From Areca catechu (taxonomy: Eukaryota > Streptophyta > Magnoliopsida > Arecales > Arecaceae): a stretch of 64,000 nt of DNA. Positions 44,961 through 56,877 of the stretch are shown here, piece after piece. The number at the start of each line of letters is the position of its first letter. Position 1 is the first letter of the stretch. Made by a program: the position numbers and the translations under genes. The notes under the pieces were generated by a model. The model was given only the letters and a program-made list of their open reading frames with translations. It did not search any database and had not been told where the DNA came from. The stretch covers positions 33,416,727 through 33,480,726 of the forward strand of contig CM038048.1 in the NCBI GenBank assembly GCA_021397845.1. Reading direction: 5' to 3'.

Positions 44961-47425
44961 ATGTCTACCGTCGAGGTGAGCCGCTTATCTATAAGCTTTT
45001 TCCCATTTAACAAAGCGTCAACTCTATGTCCCGAGCTAGACTGGATCACTACTTCAGTAGATCAGAAGATCGTTCAGAAGAACATAATATCTTAGATCGG
45101 AAGATTTTTTTTCTTCTTTCATAGATTATTAGTTAGTACTATATAGGTAAAATTGATCATGATAAAGAGCTGGACTCAGATCTGGTCTCCTAGGACTTGG
45201 ATGATCCACCAGAGCCAGATGGCTTGCTTTGTGTAGAGCTACCAGATTTTTGAAAGGTCAATAGTCTAGAAGATGATCTGTGATAACTTGTACTAGGCTT
45301 TTCCTGGCCTTGAGAGTTGAGACAGTTGGAGACAAGCTAGGTGACAGCAAAACAGGTAGAAAATAAGTTCTTCAGTTCTTCCCTGTTCAAAACTATCTTT
45401 GGTGTGGAAAATATAAGAACCTGACATATATTGTGATCATTGTTTAGATTATCTGGAGGTTAGTCAGACCTCAGATCTCAAAAGGATCTAGTTGATTCAG
45501 TTAGCATCCAAATCTGGTCGGTAGCGTTTAGATATGAAGGGTGTGAACTCTTAGTTCATTGATAGATCTAATGGATTCAGGTTCGGTTCAAGCTTCTAAG
45601 ATTGCAAGGTCGGCCGGCGATCTGGAAATAAGTGTCGGACCAGGATTTTTCCTGTTGACCTACATCCGGTCTGGTCCAAATTTTGTCAGGTCGGGCCTTA
45701 AGGTTGATTCAAATCAACAAGAGCCACTTGCACTGCATATTAATTAGTTATTTTAACACTACCTACTAGTCCAAGCATTCTTACATTTTTTTTTTGGGTC
45801 CAACTTTTTTATTTTGAAAATTTTATTGTAGTTAAATAAGCATTTTGTTTTTTTAGTTTTTTTTCAACAAAAAAATGCGTCGTATTTTAAATAATTCCAA
45901 TATTATATTTTCTGTGCTATCTTATGTTTTGGTTTTAAGTTGACTAGCCAACATCAACCTGAAGCAAACTCACGGTGGTAGAAGATCAATTTTTGTGGCT
46001 ATAGAACTCAACCTGATTTGATTTTTTCCTACTATCTTAAAAAAACAGACCAATATTTATGACCAAATATAAAGGTAAATTTTGATTATCATGAATTAAA
46101 TATTTTCTATGTAAATCCTCATCGGACATACAACAAATAATTAATATTTAAATATTTTATAAATGCAATAATATTGATATAAAATATATATTTACTATGT
46201 ACTACACGTGCCATATATAATGATTTATGTATTTGCATGTGTATGATTATATCTAAGTTAGAGATCCAGCTACTATATATCGGCATTTATTATTAAATAA
46301 AGATTTTGCGTGGAGGCACGCTGAGTTTTTTTCTATCCTATTTTATTTTGCTTGAAAGAAAGAGGAAGGAAGAGAGATCCCTTCATATTATAATTATCCA
46401 AGTCTAGATTTACGGAGATACGCGTAGGGGTGCATGCAGGGAGTGGGACCAACCTAAAACATGCCCCAGATCATCACTGATGCTTACCATTTTTCAGCAC
46501 ACTTGACACTCAAGCAATAGACCCTAAGCACGAGCAACTAATCATTTGAGGTGCAGGAGAGGGATGTCTAGGTTAAAGGCCCCATAAAATCCACTTGACC
46601 CATAAATTTTTACACCCAGCAGAACAATATGCATTCAATCATATCAGGCTGGTTCGGAATGTATACTAAAACAACTTTGATCATCATTCCCATGCCATGA
46701 AGGTTTAGATCCATGTAGGTTGGGCTAAATTTAAGACGTTTTAGAGAGATCAATTCATAGGGAGATCCGATTTATTTGGATCCAGAGCACCACAACAATG
46801 GATTACATTATGAAACAAAGTCTTTCTAGTCCTAGCTCAATCCACGTTTGGGCCTAACAAAGTTAGGTCAATCCGGTCTATGTTGATCCACATTTTCCGG
46901 CGTATGAACTCACGTCGGAAAATTCTTTGATTCCCGGTTATTACAAAGGTGGCGGTTTTGGACGTGCAGGTGGAATCAACTCCTGTTGTTGAGGTCCCGG
47001 CAGAAGCGCCGGCCGCCCCGGTAGAAGTCGAACCTGCACCCGCACCGCCTGCCGAGCCAGTAGCTAAGGCCGAGCCTGCCGCTCCCGCCGTCGAAGAGTG
47101 CAAGGAAGAAGCCCCTTCCGCAGCACCAGAGGAGGCTGCCCCAGAAGCACCGGTACCGGCAGCAGAGCCCGAGGAGAAGCCCGTCGAAGAGCCTGCGGTC
47201 GAGGCACCGGCCGAGACTGAACCAGTGGCTACGGAGCCGAAAGAAGAACCCAAGCCAGATGCAGAACCGGAGGCGCCAGCCCCCGAGCCCGAGAAGCCTG
47301 CCGAACCAGTTGTCGAAGAGCCGACCATGGAGGAGCCCAAGTCTGTTGAGGAGGCGGCACCTCCAGCGGTGGTGGAAGAGGTGAAGGCGGAGGAGACAGA
47401 GGAGAAGGCCGCAGTCTCGGAGTAA
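44961..47425 (+). CDS. acidic Ala/Glu/Pro-rich protein, Hev b 5-like, two exons
   Basis: Exon 1 is 44961-44975, five codons (MSTVE). A GTGAGC donor follows. The intron ends at ttacaaag (46948). Exon 2 is 46949-47425 and ends in TAA, giving 163 residues in phase 0. The product has no aromatic-rich core. It is dominated by Ala, Glu, Pro and Val in motifs such as PAEAPAAP, EEKPVEEP and EPVVEEP, has a single Cys, and no signal peptide or membrane segment. The length, the MSTVEV-like start and the composition fit the plant family that includes latex allergen Hev b 5 and kiwi pKIWI501, whose biochemical role is not established. It is probably intrinsically disordered. Strong GC bias contrasts with the AT-rich intron. 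The exon 1 call rests on the splice sites, TATA position and N-terminal resemblance. Confidence 0.72.
44976..46948 (+). other. intron of the Hev b 5-like gene
   Basis: This 1973-bp AT-rich intron starts GTGAGCC and ends AAAG. No element boundaries or RNA genes are recognised in it. Confidence 0.65.
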
Positions 47426-47940
47426 ATGAGAATTAATAGTTCTATGGGTCTATGACCTCTACGTTCTGCTTGATGAGGTGGATTTTAGTTTCAAGGTTTT
47501 AGATATTATTAAGTTCTAATAATAAGGAGTAATATGACATAATCTAGTATGTGATTCTAGAGCAAGGAGTGGAGGTTATAATCCTGTTTACGTGTGCATT
47601 TTACTCGGTGAACCTGAACTGGTAATGTGCTTTGAGTGTGATTTTATATGCTGGGTCTATTACTCTATTTTGTAGTCCTTTGTAATCTTCTTACGGTTTT
47701 TGGGATGAGTGCCCTGTTTAGATTGTGGGCTTTCTGTTATATATAATAATTAAGATTGTTTTAAGATTTCTCGATCTATGTTGGTGATATATGTAAGAGT
47801 CTGTAAGAGTCTTCGCGGCTCGTATTGTACAATGCAATTTAATCATCGAGGATAATGTTTTTGCGAGTTTTACAAGCAATGACATAATTTAAAGAAATAA
47901 ATATACACTTTATGATAATTATTTAAAAAGAAGTTAATCA
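47426..47940 (+). other. 3' untranslated region and downstream flank
   Basis: AT-rich sequence after the stop. Possible polyadenylation-type signals are the aataataagg near 47519 and atataataatt near 47742. No second gene is seen. Confidence 0.45.
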
Positions 47941-47949
47941 TATTGCTAA

Positions 47950-48114
47950 GATGATAGTCTAGTTGATTGATATATTGTCTCATAATTAATTAGTCACGAA
48001 TTCGAGGAATGATTTTATGAAGGATTTTATCAAGATGGTATTTTTTGGGATCCATGATGGTTGAGTCGAATATTTCTTGGTGGGGATGGTTGAGTCGAAT
48101 ATTTCTTGGTGGGG
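47950..48114 (+). repeat. SINE-like sequence, copy 2, with a short tandem repeat
   Basis: gatagtctagttgattgat, ctcataattaatt, cgaattcgaggaatgatttta and catgatggttg match 17545-17680 in order. At about 48055-48114 a 30-bp unit (gatggttgagtcgaatattt...) occurs twice. Confidence 0.42.
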
Positions 48115-49673
48115 TGGAGGTCTTGATGGTTGGGTTGAACATTTTTCAGCAGAATGGAGGTTTGCGGGATAGTATCATAAGAAGTCATTGGAAGGCCTCT
48201 GAAAATATGAAGAATTGGAGAACTGGTTGAAAGAGCTGGCTATTTTTTACTTTTCAATGACAAAATGTCTGAGAACCAATAAAAAAATATAATGACTAGA
48301 AATGATTGAGAACCAATAAAAAAATATTTGAAGAAATATAAGTTAGATTTAAGTCAAAGATATAAAAATCTTTAAGAACATTCTCCTAATCATTAGAAAT
48401 TCAAGTATTGTCATCTAAAAACTTAAGAAAAGCATAATTTTTTCCCACCTACCCTCTTGAAATATTAAGTGAAGAGCAATAAGAGCATTGAAGAGCAACT
48501 TTTGAAATCTTTAAGTAACTATATATCAAGTTTCAACTATAATAACTCATCTCTTTCTTTGGAGTTTATTTTCTTTGTTGCTCTGTTTTTGAGTTGATTG
48601 TTTTATATTATTACATGTCAAGCAAAGAGCCGTGTTGATCCCGAGAATGATTTTGTTGATTATAAACTATTGGAACATGAATTCTATACTAATACTTTTC
48701 AAATGTTTAGAATATTTTAGTAGAAAGCTTTTTTATGCACAAAACCTTTAATTGAGAATTCTATGAAACATTGAAATAGTTAGTGAGCTCATTTGTATAA
48801 ATGATAATTTCTTTATGAACTCTGTGTAATATATGGAATGTATGTAGTAAGCTCTTATAAATATTTCTTAATATAGAAAGTTCACTTGTGCTCATTAGGT
48901 TCCTTTTAGATGCTTTGAAAAATTTGTATCATGAAAAGAATAGAGAAGTTATCTTTTGAAATAACATATATATTCCTAAAAATTCTTAAAATCACTTGGA
49001 AGATACTTAGAAGATATTTGAAAGTTTTAAAAAATCAAATCATTTCAATTTCTTGAAATTTTGAAGAATAGGCTACAAGAGCTAACTTATATCAGAAAAG
49101 TCGACTTTGGCATGGCACAGTGACCGGCATAGTTCAGAAGAGCCGACTCTTACTCTGGTAAGCCTTCTCTCTCAGACAGGTAGAAATATAATTTTTTGGA
49201 TACTATGAAAATGAGTTGACTCCTGTTCTGCAAGCCTTCTCTCTCAGGAAGGATAGAAAATATGTTTTTGAAGACTATTCAGAAGAGCCGACTCCTATTC
49301 TATGAGCTTTCTCTCTTAGGGAGATAAAAATCTAGTTTTTTAAATACTACTAATTTGAGCTGACTCTTCTACTATGAATCGATTCTTATCCCATGGATTG
49401 TAATAGTAATGGCTAGTTCCAAAACTTATAGAATTCGATTTCCAAGATTTCTAACAGATATTTCTTGGTTCCTAATGGCTATAAATGGCTAGAAGTGACT
49501 TTAAACACATGAAAAAATATCTAAAAGATATAAATTTTTGGATTGAAGTCAAAAAGAACAATTATTGAAGATACATGAACAAGAACTTGAGCATTCATTT
49601 TGATCATTAAGAATAAGAAGAATAATCTGTGCAGTCTTTGAAAACTCAAGACGAACCTTAACTTCTTTTTACC
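48115..49673. other. decayed repeat, possibly an LTR remnant
   Basis: AT-rich sequence with no coding region. Between 49090 and 49380 a spaced repeat of gagccgactc and ccttctctctcag recurs about four times. This recalls the gagtcgacacttg words in the LTR at 50824-52355, but I cannot place boundaries. Confidence 0.3.
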
Positions 49674-50823
49674 TGTTGCTGTCTAGATTGTCATGGCACG
49701 TAGCTCCTACGTGGTGTCGATTGGTGGTTCACCCGCTTGGCATCCTCCACACGCACTAGGTCCTACAAAAGAAGGGATACCCAGGCCGGGGATCCTGGCG
49801 GGGGTACTCCGATGATCAAGTCAGTAGATGATCAAGGAAAATAGATCCTCCTCGGTGGATTCCGAAGTGGTCTCCACTCTTAGAGGATTTAAGAGGTGAT
49901 AGAAGGAGAGTTGGAATCGAGAAGGAGGGCTTGAGTAGTGGTGGCTGTTGCTGTCGGAACCCTCCTGAGGAGTCCTGGTGTATTCTTCTTGCCCTCAAAG
50001 CCTTGCTGGTTGCTTGCCCCTTCTTGCTTACTTTTATCAAAGGCCCCTTTGAGTTTCTTATAGAAGCGTCATACCTCTAGCGGGGTGTAAAGTTCTCAGC
50101 TGGCACCCCCTGGGAGCGCCCCATGTAGGTCAAACATAGGCCTATTCCTTCCCCCTTCTTAGTGGGGGGAGACAGGATCCGTAGCCTCCATATGGAAATT
50201 CTGCCATGGATGTAGGTGGGGTACTAAGGAGTGTGTGTCTCTTTTGCGGTGGGTACGTGTGGCACGCTACAAGGCCTGATATTCCGACAGGGCACTATCC
50301 CTTTTTGGCATCATCCAGCCATATTTGGGGAGACCTGGCAGAGCTTCGATCCGGAGGGAGATGCTACAGGGTTTGAAATCCTTGACGAAACTTTTCTCTT
50401 TCAGGTGGTACAGGCGGTAGGTCGAGCGGCGCAATGCCCTGAATGAGGTGCCCTTTCTCAAGAGGTGTCGATAATGGACTGTGAGGCCTAATACTCTAAC
50501 GGGATGCTCCTCCGTAGGTGGCGTGCTTTGGCAAAACACCACGCCACAAAGGTTGCAGGTGGCATGCTTTGGTGAAACGCCATGCCACAGAGGTTGCAGG
50601 TGGTGTGCTTCTGGTGGAGTACCACCCCACAGGGGTGCCAGCTTCTCTGGGCAGCTCAAGGGCCCTGATGGGGATGGCGACATCACCTGCCAACATCATG
50701 ATCCTGGTCGCTCTGGAGGTGCCCATAGGAGAGGCCGCGTTCACCTATAAAAATCCATACCTGACTTCGAGGGAGGAGTTGACTTTGACCGAGGGATCGA
50801 CCTCAAGCAGGGGAGCGTGACCT
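49674..50823 (-). repeat. Tat-type LTR remnant
   Basis: It starts TGTTGCTGTC and matches the E1 LTR at 16343-16560 in order: tgttgc, gtcatggc, gcaaaag-like, ctggcgggggtactccgatga and gatcctcctcggtg. The U3 end seen in E1 and E2 (ATATCA) is not found, so it is truncated or diverged. A short repeat of gttgcaggtgg and cgtgctttgg is at 50515-50625. Element F is inserted after 50823. Confidence 0.5.
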
Positions 50824-52355
50824 TGTATTGCCCAGCATAGCAACCCAAGAGGGAGAGTAAATTGGGTTTCTTTAAAACATTAAAGCAAATACGTGCTGTA
50901 CTTTAAAGTATTTATGAATCAATGCAAATGAGCATACAATGAATAAGATACAATGCTATGAATGTTAGCAGCAAATGCAAGAGAGCAAAGAACACACAGA
51001 AACACAAAGGTTTATAGTGGTTCGGTGCACACCAAGCACCTACATCCACTCCCTAAGCTATCCCTTGAAAATTTCACTATAATCAACCTAGATTACAACC
51101 AATTTATTTTCAAGAGCTCACAAGTCAAACCCAAAGTTGGTTTTCTTACTTAGGCTCACCAACAATCTTTACTCAAGCTAACCTAGGCTTGGATTCCAAT
51201 TCAAGGTTTGGAAGGGCCTAACACCTAGTTTCAAACAATCTTGAAACTAGTCACAATAAATAAAATCAGAGATACAAGAATAAAGCACAAGCAAACTCTC
51301 TTAAAGAGTAGAAAGTAGAATCTTTGAGGCTCTTGATGATTGCTTGACTTGTCTTCTCTTTGGAATCACTTCAAACACCACTCTTAGAATACTGATTTGA
51401 AGGCTTGGAAGCTTTTTCAGTGGGAATCTTCTCTTTTGCTCTCTTTTTGACTTTGGAAGTGAAGTTCTCAAGGAATGTCTTGTCTTTTGTGAGTTAGTTT
51501 TTAATGAATGAGTTTGGTGAGGCTTAAATACTTCAAAATCTTTCAAAATATGGTTTATGATTGTTGGTGGAGCAAAACTAGCCTTTGGGAACTTGTAGAG
51601 TATAAATCTGGCTCTTAGAAATTATAGCCATTATTACTGTCAGAACCCGTGAGTCGGCACTTGAGTTTGTTCATGAGTCGATATTTGAGTCTTCATGAGT
51701 CGACACTTTGATCAGTATGAGTTGACTCAAGATATAAACTTCTGAAAAACCAGGGTTATGTTCTTTTTCTATTCTTAGGCTATGAGTCGACACCTGAACC
51801 ATGTGGTCGATACTTGAACTATTTGAGTTGACACTTGAGTCTTCTGAGTTGATACTTGACAAAAAAAATCTCAAAATGGTATAGTTTTGTATCTTCATTT
51901 TTCTCAGGCCATGAGTCGACACTTGGTTTCTGTGAGTTGATACCTGACTTCTTCATGATTCGACACTTGGCTTCTGTGAGTCGACTCAAGGCATGCTAAA
52001 GAAATTTCTGTGTGCCAGTCCTTCTGAAGTGTCGACACCTTGCATGCCATGAGTCAACGCTTGACTCTACTACTCAACAAAAACTTGTGCCAACCTTCAA
52101 AATTCAAGGTGTTCTTTAATAAAACTTCAGTACCTTCTTTATAAAACCCAGATTGACTTATTTTGAGACTTTTTCAAGATGAGAAGACTTCTTATACAAT
52201 AAAAACTGCTTAGCTTCAAATGAGTGCTTTTGATACTTTTATATTAAAAATTTGAAGTGTCCGTATCCTAAAACTCACAACTACAATTGAAACATTAGTA
52301 TAAAACATATACTCAATATTTTGTTAGTCATCAAAATCAAGAACTAAAGCCAACA
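50824..52355 (-). repeat. Element F 3' LTR
   Basis: This 1532-bp LTR starts TGTATTG and ends CCAACA on the plus strand. It contains caacccaagagggag near 50850 and many gagtcgacacttg-like words at 51650-52070, features of SIRE-type LTRs. Its partner is not in the window. Confidence 0.65.
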
Positions 52356-52384
52356 ATCTTCCCCTTTTTGATGATGACAAAACC
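52356..52384 (-). other. Element F polypurine tract
   Basis: The minus strand reads catcatcaaaaaggggaag just before the LTR start TGTTGGC, a common arrangement in SIRE-like elements. Confidence 0.65.
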
Positions 52385-52884
52385 TTGAGTATATAAGCAT
52401 TCAAGTTCAATTATAGATATTGTATCACACATTCAAGTGAGCATATACTTAAAGCTCATGAAAATAGGTTCATACAACATAATTTCATAGAGGAGAAGTG
52501 CCAAACAAGGTTGAAATTCATTTTCTCTCCCCCTATGAGAGGTAAGTTATGAAACATTTCAGAATTTTCAGAAAATGCTTATATAGAACTTACTCTCCCT
52601 TTTTGTCAACATTAAACATTAAAAGGAGTATTCTCCCCCTGAATTAATGCATTTTATCATAGTAAAGCATATAAAATTGGTTGGGGTGACGATCCTATAG
52701 TTGATATCAGAGCAATTTGACAGAAAGAAGAGTAAACATGAAATAAAAGTAAACTTTCTTATATGTAAGAGATTTTCAGTACAACAAAAGTGCTTACATA
52801 AGATAAGCATAAACTAAAATACAAGCATAACAGAATAAGCAAAAATACAATCAAAGACTACAATCATAATAGATGTCTATGAGG
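52385..52884. other. Element F non-coding internal region
   Basis: AT-rich sequence with several ctccccct runs. No gene is recognised. Confidence 0.5.
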
Positions 52885-53480
52885 CTACTCCTCATCAGAC
52901 GGAAGCTCAAAGAAAATAGGAGCCATACATCTAGTCCTAGAGGCAGAAGGCCAAGGGATCTTATGGGTTCGGCTTCTAGTCCTTGTAGAAAGTCCAAAAC
53001 GGGGTACAACCCTGGAAGATCTAGTAGAAGGAGGAGGAAAGGTCTTTGCTAGTGTCAAGAATGCTGAAGCAGTGCCAAGCTGAGCATCTATGGGAGCATC
53101 TGGTGTCTGAGTCTCCCTGCTAACAATCTGATAATCTCTAGCTCTGTCATCACTGCCATCACTGCAATCATCACCACCACCATCATGACCATCACCATCA
53201 CCACCACCTAGAGTATCATCATAAGTGTCATGGTGGTCATCGTCATCTGCTAGCGGAGGAGGTGGAGGTCCTGAAGGTGCTATCGAAGGCAAAAGAGATC
53301 TTAAAAGACCACGAATCTCAGTGAAGCTAGCCTCCATCGTTTTCCTGATACATGAGAGCTGATTATCTGTGTGTGCTCTCAGTCCCTGTACCTCTATCCT
53401 GAGCTGTGTAGTCCTGACTACCAATGCAATGACCTCTTCTCTGACCTCAGAAATCTGATATCTGATATCCTCCTCAAAGG
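52885..53480 (-). pseudogene. Element F ORF, C-terminal portion
   Basis: The minus-strand frame is open from the array junction to a stop at 52885. It starts STFEEDIRYQ, then a heptad-like region, a PPPPPLADDDDHHD acidic-His stretch, a Gly/Asp-rich stretch and a basic tail with STRSSRVV. It continues exactly the frame of 60734-61448 once the array and one TSD copy are set aside. The acidic low-complexity part suggests a disordered tail. Confidence 0.7.
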
Positions 53481-53485
53481 TAGAC

Positions 53486-55684
53486 TATGAGGCCTAGTTC
53501 GTATTGGGCTGGGTGTGGGCTGAAGTCGGCGACCCCTGCCGACTTCAGTTCAAATTCTATGTAGTTTGGAAGTTTGGATTTTCTGGCGATATTTTTGGAT
53601 GCCGTCGACGCCGCCGGAGGTGGGGGAGGGGATAAGAGGCTTCCACGATATATTTAGAGACCTCGGGTGTCTTCGTTGATCCCGAATACCTATCCTATCG
53701 GTGGACGCCGACGACTCCTCCGCGTGTCTCCGTCTTCGCTGGAGTGCTTCCTCCACCGGTGGTCGCTGCGATCGGAGGTCATCTCATCGGTAAGTTTTCT
53801 TCCTCGTCTTTCTTTTCTCTAGAAGGGTATGTTGGGTGGGAGTGTTTCGTCGGGGAGAAGGGGGAATCCAGTCGATTTCTTCTTCTCCGTAGTATTTGTG
53901 GAGGTTTTGGCCGGCTACTGTTGGACGTCGCCAGTCTCTTCTCCTCCTTCCGGCGATCCTGTCTGGACGGTCGACCACTGGGATCGCCTTCGTTCCATCG
54001 TTCGTTTGGGGGGGGAAGAGGTCGACCGACCTGTTAACAGAGAAAGAGGTCTCTTTTAACAGGGGAGGGAATTTATCCCCTGAGCTTCCCGGCGGATGAT
54101 CGGACGGCCACTGTCGGACCGCCGATCTCCTTCCTTCCCTCCGGCGATGATTCCGGTCGGTCGGTCGGGAGAGACGCCGTTGTTTCTCATCGGATCTCCT
54201 CGTGAACCAGGTCCAGGCACTGTGGCCGGACGTGCAGCTAGGATTGGTTGAGCCGGGTTTTGCTGGGCCGGGTCCATTTCTTGGTTGGGCCGGTCCAGTT
54301 TAAAAAAAAATATATATATAAAATAATAATAATAAAATAATAATAATAATAATAATAATGTTATTATTATTACTATTATTATTATTAAAAGAAAGAAAAT
54401 GAAGGTGGAGGAGGAAAGGAACAGGTTGGGGGTGTTCCACAGAATTTAATTTAATTTAATTTAATTTTATTTTATTTTTAAAATTCTTTTATATATATTA
54501 TATATATAGGAATTAATTATGTACTGATTTATGATTCAGGATCATCGTTGACTTTGGAAGACCCGGATTAATGTTGGACTGTTCTAGTGGGTGGATACTC
54601 CTCAGTAAGTTATCTTGACCTCTGATATGTATGCCAATATATATATATTTATAACTTAGTAGATATATGCGATATATCTGCATTTGATTGTGTTGGATTG
54701 CGTGCATCATGCTGGTGTGGGTGCTGTGTTGGCGTGAGTACATTGTGTTGGTGTGGGTATATTGTGGGATTGCATTGGATTGCATGCATCATGCTCTGTG
54801 TTGGCGTGAGTACATTGTGTTGGTGCGGGTATATTATAGGATTGCTTTGGATTGCGTGCATCATGTTGACGTGGATGCATTGTACTGGTGTTGAGTGGTG
54901 CAGTTGGTTGTGAGTGCTCTCTAGTCTGACTATGATCATACGAGAACCTAGTCTCCTTTTGGGCCTCCAACAGGGCTATTGCTGGCACATGACCGTTGAG
55001 CGGTATGTGACACAGGAGCTAGATGTCTTATTTTAGCCATGCATGGCGGGCACATGCAGAGGATGCATGTTTCTCGTATGATACTCAGAGCTAGTTTTCC
55101 TTTTGGGCCTCCAGCAGGGCTATTGCTGGCACATGACTGTTAAGCGGTATGTGACACAGGATCTAGTCTCTTTCGGGGCGAGCCATGGGCCGATCGTGGC
55201 CATAGTCTGAGGGACTAGGAGAGTTAAGTAAATGGTTGGCCATCCATAGTCGTGTCTGTGTTGGTTGCATTTGAGTGTTAATACTTGCATCATGTTGTTG
55301 GTTATTATTATTATATTGCTGGACATCTTGTTGCATGATGTATTATGCTTGTTGTTATTAGATGCATATTGATGTATGTATATTGGAGATGTTGATAACT
55401 TACTGAGCCTGTGTAGCTCACCCTTATTTTCCTATTTTTTTGTTTCAGATATCGAAGATCATTTGGGCTTTGGGACCGGTCAGTGAGGAGCTAGGTTATA
55501 GGTGTTAATCCCTAAGTTTATATTTTATCTGTATTTTATTTTCTGTTAATCTTTATGGAAAGTTGTTCCTTTCTATTGTTTGGTTGTAGATTTGAAAGTT
55601 AGGCCTGGCATGATCTCTAGAAGATATCTAGGATTGTGCGGCCGGTCACGTAGCCGATCCTTGATCTGGATTCGGGGCATGACA
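53486..55684 (+). repeat. array LTR1
   Basis: 2199 bp, starting TATGAGGCC (TG mutated to TA) and ending GCATGACA. It holds an (AAT)n/(TTA)n microsatellite at 54310-54387 and an aattt repeat near 54440-54470. Confidence 0.93.
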
Positions 55685-55991
55685 GAGTGGTATCAGAGCC
55701 AAATTTAAAATTTAGATGCAATAGTTAGTGAGAGGGGTAGAATTAGGGTACTGAAAAATATTTGATGATTTGAAAATTTATATCAGAGTACGCGGCGGAA
55801 GTGTGATAGACTAAAGATATTAGATTTAATTTAAGGTGTGTATGATGAAAGAAGAGATGCACTTATTGGAATTATTGAATTTGGATAGAATGGTACTTGT
55901 GAGTATTGAATCATATAAGTTTTGGATTGTGCATCTTTGGGTTTAGAAGACTTAAATTTCGAGGGCGAAATTTTTTTTTAGGTGGGGAGAA
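55685..55991 (+). other. array internal region 1
   Basis: 307 bp. The primer site TGGTATCAGAGC is at 55688-55699. The polypurine tract is at 55980-55991. No ORF is seen. Confidence 0.92.
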
Positions 55992-56840
55992 TGTGAGGCC
56001 TAGTTCGTATTGGGCTGGGTGTGGGCTGAAGTCGGCGGCCCCTGCCGACTTCAGTTCAAATTCTATGTAGTTTGGAAGTTTGGATTTTCCGGCGATATTT
56101 TCGGATGCCGTCGACGCCGCCGGAGGTGGGGGAGGGGATAAGAGGCTTCCACGATATATTTAGAGACCTCGGGTGTCTTCGTTGATCCCGAATACCTATC
56201 CTATCGGTGGACGCCGACGACTCCTCCGCGTGTCTCCGTCTTCGCTGGAGTGCTTCCTCCACCGATGGTCGCTGCGATCGGAGGTCATCTCGTCGGTAAG
56301 TTTTCTTCCTCGTCTTTCTTTTCTCTAGAAGGGTATGTTGGGTGGGAGTGTTTCGCTGGGGAGAAGGGGGAATCCAGCCGATTCCTTCTTCTCCGTAGTA
56401 TTTGTGGAGGTTTTGGCCGGCTACTGTTGGACGCCGCCAGTCTCTTCTCCTCCTTCCGGCGATCCTGTCCGGACGGTCGACCACTGGGATCGCCTCCGTT
56501 CCATCATTCATTTGGGGGGGGGAAGAGGTCGACCGACCTGTTAACAGAGAAAGAGGTCTCTGTTAACAGGGGAGGGGATTTATCCCCTGAGCTTCCCGGC
56601 GGACGATCGGACGGCCACTGTCGGACCGCCGATCTCCTTCCTTCCCTCCGGCGACGATTCCGGTCGGTCGGTCGGGAGAGACGCCGTTGTTTCTCATCGG
56701 ATCTCCTCGTGAACCAGGTCCAGGCACTGTGGCCGGACATGTAGCTGGGATTGGTTGAGCCGGGTTTTGCTGGGCCGGGTCCATTTCTTGGTTGGGCCGG
56801 TCCAGTTTAATATATATATATAAAATAATAATAATAATAA

Positions 56841-56877
<37 letters not shown>

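Noticed and set aside
46837..47340. Gly/Ser/Ala-rich open frame on the minus strand
   Set aside because: It is the antisense shadow of the Ala/Glu/Pro-rich exon of the host gene. Composition follows from the sense codons.
54649..54988. His/Thr/Gln-rich ORFs on the minus strand of the array
   Set aside because: They are translations of a short degenerate tgtgttggcgtgagtac-type repeat in the LTR.
55688..55699. tRNA-like fragments (TGGTATCAGAGC)
   Set aside because: They are primer binding sites beside LTRs. No cloverleaf-forming tRNA gene surrounds them.
56250..56744. 164-residue open frame in array LTR2
   Set aside because: The equivalent frames in LTR1 and LTR3 are much shorter through indels, and no conserved domain is seen.
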